A stretch of 64,000 bases of DNA from contig NC_064822.1 in assembly GCF_024166365.1 (NCBI RefSeq), forward strand, positions 102,420,823 through 102,484,822. The letters are read 5' to 3'. Below the pieces are notes generated by a model, which did no database searches, was not told the origin of the DNA, and saw only the letters and a list, made by a program, of their open reading frames with translations. This DNA comes from Elephas maximus indicus. Its lineage: Eukaryota; Chordata; Mammalia; Proboscidea; Elephantidae. Both the position numbers and the translations under genes were made by a program. How positions within the stretch are numbered: position 1 is the stretch's first letter; each line of letters starts with the position of its first letter. Of the stretch, positions 60,701 through 64,000 are shown one piece after another.

Positions 60701-62775
60701 TGGCCTGCTGCTTATGCTGTTGTTCTTCAATTTGTTTTTTCTCTCCTTCAGTTGACTTTATTACTGTGTCAGCTTCCTTTGGATATGAGTTTTCTTTGGA
60801 TGTTAAAGCCTGGGAGACATAACAGTCCCCTTAGATAAAACAAGTAATGCAAGACACATGCACATTTGATTTTAAAATATTAAATTACTCAAATATACTA
60901 GAAGTTCTCATATTTGAAATTAATAATTTTGTACTCTAATTCGAAGTCCTTATATTTATTAACATAAAAAACAAAAAAGTATATAACAAATTTAATGTAC
61001 ATCTTACTTAAATTAAATTTCGTACCCACTAAAGGCAGCTGTTCATTTATTTATTCAACAAATACTTACTGAATTACTACACAGGCCAGGCACTTTCTAG
61101 GAGCTGTTTTCAAACATGAGCAGGTAAGTAAAACCACATCACTGAATTTCTCAGTTAATATTTAGTCTTTATTTGATTTAAGATGAAATGCAAAAATATG
61201 CAAGATAACACAGTTTGCAATTACCATCCAGCGGATATATTTACCAACAGATTTTATGTGTGATAATTAATGATAATATTTAAGAGCAGATTTTCCCCAA
61301 TCATTGCTACGTTTTTCTCAGCGTTTCAACAGATAGTAAAACCATTATAACCCTGATTCAAAGGCAAAGTAAAAGGAATATGTAACTGCTCAGTACTCTG
61401 TGAAGCTAACTTTACCTTTAAGTAATAACCATGTTCTCACTGTTAAAAAAATTATTTTTGGTACCATACAAACTATAAAGATGGAGCAACTTTACAATTA
61501 CAAAATCAAAGAAACACGCAAAAGTTTAGCACAGAAATCGGAGCACAGGCCAAAAAAGAAAGAAACCAGTGCAATAAAGGAAAAAATATTTTTTTTGTCT
61601 AGGAAAAAGTAAAGCAGCAGTAGTTCTAAAGGTCTCAGACAACTTCTTAAGGTAATGATCAATTAATGCTCTTACCATTACACTACCTCTAGCTTCAAGA
61701 CTCTATAGTATGAAGAATTAAAATCAGAAAATCTCTATATTTACATATGGTAATCTACAGTACAAAGTCTATTTAAAAAGTTTTGTCAGATAAAAGTCAC
61801 AAATAATGCGTTTATTTAAATTACTATAGTTTACCTGATTAATTTTCCTGAGTTCATTTGTTGCTTCAAAGTTACTTGGTTCCAATTCTAATACTTTTTC
61901 ATAATCTGAGTAAATTAGATGATAAAGAATCTTTAAAAGATATGATATTAAAAACCATATACAAAACAATAATAATTTGCTACATGTGACAAACAGGCAA
62001 CTGTCCTACAGCAAAATGAACGGGGAACTAAGAAATACTAACATTAGGCTACTGGACTTTCTCCAGTCTCCCTAGAAAAGAATCCTTACAAAATTCTGAC
62101 AGCATCCTTCTCCCACCAGCCCCACAAATAATACTTGCTGTCATAAGCTGTACTTGACAAAACCAAGAAGCAAGAGACTCCTATATCAGCTTTATTCAGA
62201 TAAACCTGTTTTATGGAATAATAAAAGGCTTAGAATTTACGAATAAATAAAAACTTGTGGTAAGAGCTTACACGTATTACCTCTAGCCTCACAATGGTCA
62301 ACAAGGTGTTTTAAACCCTACTTTAGAGATGAGAAACTGAAAATCAGAGAAGATATACAACCTTCTTCTGGTCACAAAGCTAGTACAGGGTGAAATGAGA
62401 ATGTGAACCAAGGTCTGATTGGTGGCAAATAACGCAATCTCGCCAAAACAAGATGCCTTTTAAAGTGCAGAAATGAGCTTTGTTCAAATACAGAACTCTC
62501 TAAAGGTACTAACTGTGCTTACCTAGTATATTTTGTATAAAAAACGAAAACACCAACCCCACTGCCCTCAAGTCTATTCGAACTCATTGTATCTGATAAA
62601 TTAAACTATTGGGAGAGTTTTTCAGATAATGATGACCTTGAAAACATTAATACCTTTTTTGGCATCCTCTAGTTTTTGCAAAGCAAATCGGGCCGCCCCT
62701 CGTCTAGCATATGCCTTTGTATAACTCCTATTCAAGGCAATTGCTAAATTACAATCGGACTCAGCAACAGCAAAT
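39700..62775 (-). CDS. RPAP3: RPAP3, RNA polymerase II-associated protein 3 (3' twelve coding exons; 5' part outside window)
   Basis: RPAP3 is the TPR scaffold of the R2TP/PAQosome co-chaperone. Its TPR domains bind the C-terminal tails of HSP70/HSP90, a short segment binds PIH1D1, and the C-terminal helical domain docks on RUVBL1/2. The complex assembles RNA polymerases, box C/D snoRNPs and PIKKs, mainly in the cytoplasm. Twelve minus-strand exons join in one frame to give about 483 residues and a TGA stop. Lengths in transcript order are 122, 71, 126, 128, 122, 71, 102, 239, 187, 98, 101 and 86 bp. Every internal border is GT/AG. Against the human protein as I remember it (665 residues), this is roughly residue 183 to the end. 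Recognisable pieces are SYTKAYARRGAARF and SYSKAFARRGTARTF (TPR), KGHWDEVFLDSTQRQ (PIH1D1-binding) and the terminal VEELKKRYGG. There are no internal stops, so this is a working gene, not a retrocopy. The first exon seen here begins mid-codon, so more coding exons lie beyond 64,000. Confidence 0.97.
40448..40530 (-). repeat. MIR fragment (RPAP3 last intron)
   Basis: AGCTGATACTTACTGAATGC, then TTAGTTATATGCCAGGAACC and ATTCTAAGTGCTTTCC. Confidence 0.6.
40615..41060 (-). repeat. Ancient interspersed repeat, unnamed (RPAP3 last intron)
   Basis: TCATTCACTCAATACTTTTA, then CATGCACTAAGCACTGTCCT, GCTCTCATGGAGCTTGCATT and CAAAGCCCCTGAAGCCAAAA. It shares order with the copy at 9,597. The strand is assigned by its tail, and the family name is uncertain. 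Confidence 0.45.
41557..41748 (+). repeat. Local direct repeat, 100 bp period (RPAP3 last intron)
   Basis: A 60 bp block starting GAGGTTTCGATTTCAGTCAG at 41,589 recurs at 41,689 with about six mismatches. A short third copy of GAGGTTTCGATTTCAG lies at 41,557. It is not a known SINE or LINE pattern to me. Confidence 0.85.
41843..42075 (+). repeat. MIR SINE, near full length (RPAP3 last intron)
   Basis: GCTATGGAGTCAGACTGCCT (head), TTGCGCAAGTTCCTTAACTT, CAGTTTCCCCATTTGTAAAA (core), then ACACCTGCACATAGTAAACA (tail). It is the best-preserved MIR in the window. Confidence 0.85.
42134..42590 (+). repeat. Solo LTR, MaLR (MLT1-like), next to an RPAP3 donor
   Basis: TGTCAGAGATTAAATTACAC, then AATGGTGTCCTTATGAGACA, CTCCAGAACTGTGAGACAGT and GTTACAGCAGCTCTAGGAAA. 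It ends 13 bp from the GTAAGT donor at 42,603-42,608, antisense to RPAP3. Confidence 0.75.
42609..42709 (-). CDS. RPAP3: RPAP3 exon: RPAP3_C domain, third segment (101 bp)
   Basis: The acceptor is GGATTATTTCAG and the donor is GTAAGT. The exon encodes KENPSLIFEILQRLSELKRF, then DMAVMFMSEPEKK. Its 3' end is a run of nine A directly against the donor, so both the reading frame and the exon edge sit in a homopolymer. A MaLR-like LTR ends about 13-20 bp into the following intron. Confidence 0.96.
43176..43273 (-). CDS. RPAP3: RPAP3 exon: RPAP3_C domain, second segment (98 bp)
   Basis: The exon begins at a codon boundary after a CCCAAG acceptor and ends with two bases of a Glu codon before GTAAGT. 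It encodes QIEPSLYPKLFQKNLDPDVF, then NQIIKILHDFYI. These are amphipathic helices of the C-terminal domain and are highly typical of RPAP3. Confidence 0.97.
44036..44140 (-). repeat. AfroSINE, 3' part
   Basis: AACCAAACCCACAGCCATCA to GGCTTCCAAGGCTGTCATCA and TCTTTCTCCCAC. The head is missing. It lies about 80 bp downstream of the 44,218 exon edge, in RPAP3 sense. Confidence 0.85.
44218..44404 (-). CDS. RPAP3: RPAP3 exon: linker end and start of RPAP3_C domain (187 bp)
   Basis: The acceptor is TTTTTAG and the donor is GTAAGA. The exon first encodes the linker (ASLKQDVCQSFSEKISTEVE). It then enters the conserved C-terminal domain with LPPVPANSFQLESDFRQLKS and SPDMLYQYLK. In the family this helical domain binds the RUVBL1/2 ring, mainly RUVBL2. 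Confidence 0.96.
44537..44706 (+). repeat. AfroSINE, short type (RPAP3 intron)
   Basis: GGAAACCCTGGCGGCGTAGT to ATCAACTCGACAGCACTGGG, with a GGTTTGG-type tail. It is antisense to RPAP3. Confidence 0.94.
45144..45240 (+). repeat. Probable old LINE 3' remnant (intronic)
   Basis: ATGTACATGTAGAAATTGTT, then GTTCTTTCAATAACAAAAAT and an AAATTTAAAAAATAT end. It resembles the remnant at 9,475-9,570 and lies in the RPAP3 intron after the 45,962 exon region. Confidence 0.35.
45724..45962 (-). CDS. RPAP3: RPAP3 exon: low-complexity Ala/Pro/Ser/Thr linker (239 bp)
   Basis: This is the longest RPAP3 exon seen here, with acceptor TTTTAG and donor GTGAGT. It encodes a basic start (KPLKKVVIEETGNLIETIDV), then an Ala/Thr/Pro/Asn-rich tract (TTAAAPESNPSNPANAIAAP) and a KKNSSQDDLLPTSDIPRAK segment. 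The composition suggests a flexible, unstructured tether between TPR2 and the C-terminal domain. It ends with two bases of a Gln codon. Confidence 0.95.
46100..46580. repeat. Probable ancient interspersed repeat (RPAP3 intron)
   Basis: GGGGAAGCCCTCCCAGAAAA, CAATAGCAATGTGGAAGGGT and AAGAAGCCTGGATTTTATCC resemble the old repeat at 9,597 and 40,615 in a rearranged form. It holds a 155-codon hydrophobic open frame on the minus strand that I do not regard as a gene. Confidence 0.35.
46761..46914 (+). repeat. AfroSINE, short type (RPAP3 intron)
   Basis: GAAGCCCTGGTGGCCCACTG to GAACCAACTTGATGGCAACA. It is antisense to RPAP3. Confidence 0.93.
46915..50026. other. Large RPAP3 intron stretch, mainly unique AT-rich
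   Basis: Only a weak MIR at 48,265 and an A-run at about 48,988-49,005 stand out. No additional in-frame exon with splice sites was found. Confidence 0.5.
48265..48425 (-). repeat. MIR fragment (RPAP3 intron)
   Basis: CTTAAGGAGAAACGCTGAGG, then GGGGTTAGGTAACTTGCCAA. Confidence 0.5.
50027..50128 (-). CDS. RPAP3: RPAP3 exon: PIH1D1-binding segment, symmetric 34-codon exon
   Basis: The exon is exactly 102 bp, phase 0 on both sides, with acceptor TTTTGAAG and donor GTAAGT. It encodes ELIEKGHWDEVFLDSTQRQN, then a proline-rich end (IENPPHLGST). This is the segment after TPR2 that binds the CS domain of PIH1D1 in R2TP (family knowledge). A human isoform lacking 34 residues at this place is described and no longer binds PIH1D1. 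The exon borders here would allow the same in-frame skip. Confidence 0.96.
50246..50316 (-). CDS. RPAP3: RPAP3 exon: end of TPR domain 2 (71 bp)
   Basis: The acceptor is CACTTTAG and the donor is GTAATG. After completing Asp it encodes FETVLLLEPGNKQAVTELCK followed by IKK, the capping helix of TPR2. The intron before the next exon is only about 117 bp, the shortest in this part of the gene. Confidence 0.96.
50440..50610 (-). repeat. MIR SINE (RPAP3 intron)
   Basis: ACACCTGCTAAGTGCTCTCC, then ACATATGATACAACTGAGGT and TTACCAAAGCTCACACTGTT. Confidence 0.7.
51221..51370 (+). repeat. AfroSINE, short type, 5' shortened (RPAP3 intron)
   Basis: TATGGTGCAGCGGTTAAGAA to GAATTGACTCGATGGCAATG. Confidence 0.9.
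51387..51591 (+). repeat. AfroSINE, long type (RPAP3 intron)
   Basis: GCTCTGGTGACACAGTGGTT, then GGAGAAAGACCTGGCGATCT and an ACAGCAACGAACAACAAC tail. Confidence 0.92.
52214..52408 (-). repeat. AfroSINE, long type (RPAP3 intron)
   Basis: CAGTTACCATTGAGTCAACT to TTTGCACCCCCAGGGAGTCC. Confidence 0.9.
52531..52968 (+). repeat. Solo LTR, MaLR (MLT1-like) (RPAP3 intron)
   Basis: TGCTATACTGGATTGAACAG, then GAATGCCAAGGATTGCCGGC, CTCCAGAACTGTGAGAGAAT and GCAGCCCTAGGAAACTAATA. It is a full-length copy and the clearest of this group in the window. Confidence 0.75.
53115..53560 (+). mobile_element. L1-family fragment (ORF1-side type, possibly HAL1-like)
   Basis: ACGGCCAGAAATTTTCCAAA, then TACATCATAACCAAACTGCT, AGTGCTGAAAGAAAAAGGAT, AAATATCCTTCAAAAGTGAA and TTTTCAGATAAACAAAAGTT follow the order of an old L1-like coding region. 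It lies antisense to RPAP3 about 170 bp from the 53,730 exon. Confidence 0.65.
53730..53851 (-). CDS. RPAP3: RPAP3 exon: TPR domain 2, middle/late helices (122 bp)
   Basis: The acceptor is GTTCAATAG and the donor is GTATTTC. The exon completes a Lys codon, encodes 40 residues (YEEAEKDCTQAILLDGSYSK, then AFARRGTARTFLGKLSEAKQ) and ends with the first base of an Asp codon. It is the paralogue of the TPR1 exon at 62,654-62,775, with identical length and phases and the same DC..AI.L..SY.KA.ARRG.AR pattern. Confidence 0.97.
54281..54463 (-). repeat. AfroSINE, long type (RPAP3 intron)
   Basis: GTGTTGCCGTCAAGTTGATT to CTCACTACCAGGGCTCC, with the internal AGCAGACTGCCACATCTTTC segment. Confidence 0.9.
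54514..54711 (+). repeat. AfroSINE, long type (RPAP3 intron)
   Basis: GGAGTCTCTGCATGGCACAC, then CTAAGTCCTGGTGATCTGCT and a CAGCAACTAACAAC tail. It faces the previous SINE across 50 bp and forms an inverted pair. Confidence 0.88.
55335..55845 (+). repeat. Solo LTR, MaLR/ERVL-like (subtype A) (RPAP3 intron)
   Basis: TGTTACAGATTGAACTGTGT, then ATGTTAATGAGGCAGGATTA, GAGTCAATCTCTTTCAAGAT, AAGCCATCCACTTGTGGTGT and a TAACTAAGACA end. It contains a tandem ATTAATGAGGCAGGA repeat (55,455-55,498). Relative of 2,308-2,823. Confidence 0.65.
55958..55975 (+). repeat. Short TG microsatellite
   Basis: ACACACGTGTGTGTGTGTT: too short to be highly variable. Confidence 0.8.
56230..56520 (+). repeat. L2 LINE 3' end (RPAP3 intron)
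   Basis: ACTCCTTAAAGATGCCTTCA, then ATTATCACAGTGTACTTTAA, TTAAACTTCAAGTTTCTTAA and TTCATAAATGTTTGGTGAAT. Confidence 0.7.
56521..57994. other. RPAP3 intron stretch, nothing firmly recognised
   Basis: A pyrimidine-rich part (56,900-57,480) might be a decayed L2. No exon was found. Confidence 0.4.
57995..58570 (+). repeat. Ancient interspersed repeat, unnamed (RPAP3 intron)
   Basis: AATTCTTAACCTGGGGTCCC, then GTATACAACAAACCACAGTA, CACAGATATTTTCACATCAT and GTATTTTCTTATTCTGTAGT match a familiar old mammalian repeat that I cannot name safely. Confidence 0.45.
59035..59197 (+). repeat. AfroSINE, short type, with clear target-site duplication (RPAP3 intron)
   Basis: The element has head TTGGAACCCTGGTGGCTTAG and tail CACTTGACGGCACACAACAA. 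The duplication AGGCTATTAAA is perfect at 59,024-59,034 and 59,198-59,208. Confidence 0.95.
59222..59335 (-). repeat. MIR remnant with embedded CA microsatellite (RPAP3 intron)
   Basis: AGAGCTAACATTACCAAGTA and GTACTATGTGCCTG are reverse MIR. They are followed by a (CA)n tract at about 59,273-59,297. Confidence 0.6.
59424..59551 (-). CDS. RPAP3: RPAP3 exon: TPR domain 2, first helices (128 bp)
   Basis: The acceptor is ATGATAG before GGGAAT and the donor is GTACGT. The exon encodes GNGFFKEGKYERAIECYTRG, then a stretch ending NRAMAYLKIQ plus two bases of a Lys codon. The GNxxFKxGxYxxAIxCYTxxI pattern is a textbook TPR helix A/B pair. The Asn residues in GNGFF and ANRAMAY sit where TPR carboxylate clamps contact HSP90/HSP70 tails. 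AfroSINE copies lie in the flanking introns about 230 bp and 160 bp away. Confidence 0.96.
59711..59865 (-). repeat. AfroSINE, short type (RPAP3 intron)
   Basis: AATCAAACCCACTGCCGTTA to CACTGCGCCACCAGGGCT. It is 160 bp upstream (transcript sense) of the 59,551 exon edge. Confidence 0.92.
59866..60683. other. RPAP3 intron stretch, AT-rich, nothing recognised
   Basis: Bases up to the exon donor at 60,683 show no repeat that I can name. A 13-base A-run lies at about 60,403. Confidence 0.5.
60684..60809 (-). CDS. RPAP3: RPAP3 exon: charged linker between TPR1 and TPR2 (126 bp)
   Basis: The exon is 42 codons, phase 0 at both ends, with acceptor TCTCCCAG and donor GTAATT. It encodes a Lys/Glu/Gln-rich linker (KENSYPKEAD near its start, KQIEEQQHKQQAISEKD near its end) that leads into the first helix of TPR2. 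The last codon is CTG (Leu), where I recall Arg in the human protein. Because the exon is phase 0-0, skipping it would keep the frame. Confidence 0.95.
60900..61834. other. RPAP3 intron stretch, AT-rich
   Basis: A short old repeat tail lies at about 61,035-61,110 (ATTTATTCAACAAATACTTA). The rest is not recognised. Confidence 0.4.
61835..61905 (-). CDS. RPAP3: RPAP3 exon: end of TPR domain 1 (71 bp)
   Basis: The exon has acceptor TTTACTCAG and donor GTAAAC. It completes an Asp codon and then encodes 23 residues, YEKVLELEPSNFEATNELRK followed by INQ. This is the capping helix of TPR1 with the typical LELEP turn. It matches in length, phase and protein pattern the TPR2 exon at 50,246-50,316. 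Confidence 0.96.
62262..62425 (-). repeat. MIR SINE (RPAP3 intron)
   Basis: AGAGCTTACACGTATTACCT, then CTACTTTAGAGATGAGAAAC and TCTGGTCACAAAGCTAGTAC. Confidence 0.7.
62556..62592 (-). repeat. AfroSINE 3' scrap
   Basis: ACCCCACTGCCCTCAAGTCT, then ATTCGAACTCATTG. Confidence 0.6.
62654..62775 (-). CDS. RPAP3: RPAP3 exon: TPR domain 1, middle/late helices (122 bp)
   Basis: This is the most 5' coding exon in the window. It is preceded in transcript sense by a TTGCAG acceptor and followed by the donor GGTATTAAT. It supplies the last base of one codon, 40 full codons and the first base of the next. The translation has the TPR pattern FAVAESDCNLAIALNRSYTK, followed by an ARRGAARFALQKL stretch. The K and R of the TKAYARR helix are at positions used by TPR carboxylate clamps for the EEVD tails of HSP70/HSP90 (family knowledge). 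Its length and phases equal those of the TPR2 exon at 53,730-53,851. Confidence 0.96.
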
Positions 62776-62859
62776 CTGCAATGTAAAAAAATTAAAGTTA
62801 ATAAAAATCATTCATTAAACCAAAACTTCAAAATGTGTTTCTGAAATCCCTGAAAACCA

Positions 62860-62926
62860 AACCAGTTGCTGCCAAGTCCATTCCAACTCATGGTGACCCC
62901 ATGTGTTTCAGAGCAGAACCCAATCC
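62860..62926 (-). repeat. AfroSINE 3' scrap (long type)
   Basis: AACCAGTTGCTGCCAAGTCC, then CATGGTGACCCCATGTGTTT. Confidence 0.75.
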
Positions 62927-62974
62927 TTATTTCTAGGTCAAGGTCCTCTTTATTCCTTTTTTAATTATTATTAA

Positions 62975-63845
62975 TAGGTTTTTTTTTTTTAAGATCAGTT
63001 TCAGATTTACAGAAAAACTGAGCAGAGTACAGAGAGTTGACATATACCACCCCTCTAAAACAGTCTCCTCTATTACCATTTTGCATTGGTGTGGCATATT
63101 TGTTACAAATGCTGAACCAAGACCGATACATTATTACTAACTACAGTCCACAGTCTACATTAGGATACACTCTGTGTCCACCATTAGAGTTTCACACAGC
63201 AGTATCATACAGAATAGTTTCACCAACCTAAAAACCCCCTGTGCTCTAGCTATTCATCCCTCTGTCTTCCCCTCCCCCTAGCTACCACTGATCTTTTTAC
63301 CCTCTGGATAGTCTTGCCTTTTCCAGAATGCCATATAGTTCAAATCATTAGCTTTTCAGGCTGGCTTCTTTCAGCTTAGCAATATGCATTTAAGGCTCCT
63401 CCATGTCTTTTCATGGCTGGATAGCTCATTTCTTTTTATTGCTAAATACTACTCCATTTTTATGCATATATCAAAGTTTATTTATTCATTCACCTATTGT
63501 AAGGACATCTTGGTTACTTCCAGTTTGGGGCAATTATGAATAAAGCTACGATAAACATCCATGCGCAACTTTTTGTGTTGACCTTAGTTTCCAATTCATT
63601 TGGGTAAATGCCTAGGAGTGTGAATGCTGGGCTGTATGGGAGGCCTATCTTTAGCTTTCTAAGAAACTTCCTGACTGTTTTCCAAACTGCCTGTACCTTC
63701 ATTTTGCATTCCCACCAGCAACGAATAAGTTTTTGTTGCTCCATATACTCACCAGCATTCAGTGGTGTTAGTATTTGGAATTTTAGCCATTCCAATAGGT
63801 GTGCAGTGAGATCTCACTGTCTTCATTTTGAATTCCCTAAGGACG
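62975..63845 (-). mobile_element. Old L1 3' end, antisense (RPAP3 intron)
   Basis: The element shows TTTTTTTTAAGATCAGTTTC, then AAAAACTGAGCAGAGTACAG, CCACTGATCTTTTTACCCTC and TTGCATTCCCACCAGCAACG, all standard for an L1M-type 3' region read backwards. Its ORF2 C-terminal remnant on the minus strand includes KLIRCWWECKM and TLLGIYPNE. It is in the sense direction of RPAP3. Confidence 0.85.
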
Positions 63846-63849
63846 TATA

Positions 63850-64000
63850 CGAAACCCTGGTGGCGTAGTGGTTAAGAGCTACATCTGTTAACCAAAAGGT
63901 CGGCAATATGAATCCACCAGGTGCTCCTTGGAAACCATATGGGGCAGTTCTACTCTGTCCTATAGGGTCGCTATGAGTTGAAATTGACTCAATAGCAACA
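63850..64000 (+). repeat. AfroSINE, short type, cut by window edge
   Basis: GAAACCCTGGTGGCGTAGTG to GAAATTGACTCAATAGCAAC. It is antisense to RPAP3, and its tail runs off the right edge. Confidence 0.94.

Noticed and set aside
39700..62775. RPAP3 as a processed pseudogene
   Set aside because: It has twelve exons with proper splice sites, no frame breaks and no poly(A) insertion mark, so it is the intron-containing gene.

Overview
This is mammalian nuclear DNA from an afrotherian, most likely an elephant or close relative. The evidence is dozens of copies of the tRNA-derived AfroSINE, several RTE LINE copies whose 3' ends match the SINE tail, and L1, L2, MIR and MaLR-like repeats of the usual placental kind. 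Nothing bacterial, plasmid-like or CRISPR-like is present. The species call is an inference from repeat content.

Layout. From 1 to about 39.6 kb I see no host protein-coding exon. This part is intergenic DNA, downstream of the only gene found, and is largely repeats. Its main structure, at 24.35-33.90 kb, is a set of transposons inserted inside one another. A possible DNA element with short inverted ends holds an L1. That L1 is split inside its reverse-transcriptase FADDM motif by an RTE. The RTE is split by a younger 4.5 kb L1 flanked by a perfect 15 bp target-site duplication. Other intergenic points are a perfect match to the CTCF core consensus (17,755), a tRNA-Gly-headed SINE (20,797), an ERV-type LTR with TATA box and polyadenylation signal (about 15.1 kb), and a cluster of SINEs in opposed orientations (18.0-18.6 kb).

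From about 39.6 kb to the right edge lies the 3' part of RPAP3 on the minus strand. Twelve coding exons, all with GT/AG borders and compatible phases, encode about 483 C-terminal residues: the end of the first TPR domain, the linker, the second TPR domain, the PIH1D1-binding segment, a low-complexity linker and the RPAP3_C helical domain ending in RYGG. The promoter, the 5' UTR and roughly the first 180 codons lie beyond base 64,000. RPAP3 is the TPR scaffold of the R2TP co-chaperone complex (RPAP3, PIH1D1, RUVBL1, RUVBL2). That complex works with HSP90 and HSP70 to assemble RNA polymerases, snoRNPs and PIKK kinases.

The RPAP3 exons appear intact. The introns carry more AfroSINEs, MaLR-like LTRs, MIR, L2 and L1 fragments, but none interrupts an exon. 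I found no previously undescribed protein system. The observations most worth checking are the nested transposons, the duplicated exon plan of the two TPR domains, the skippable 34-codon exon and the tRNA-Gly SINE. Repeat family names come from memory of consensus sequences and should be confirmed with RepeatMasker. Repeat edges are good to about 5-20 bp unless a target-site duplication is given.
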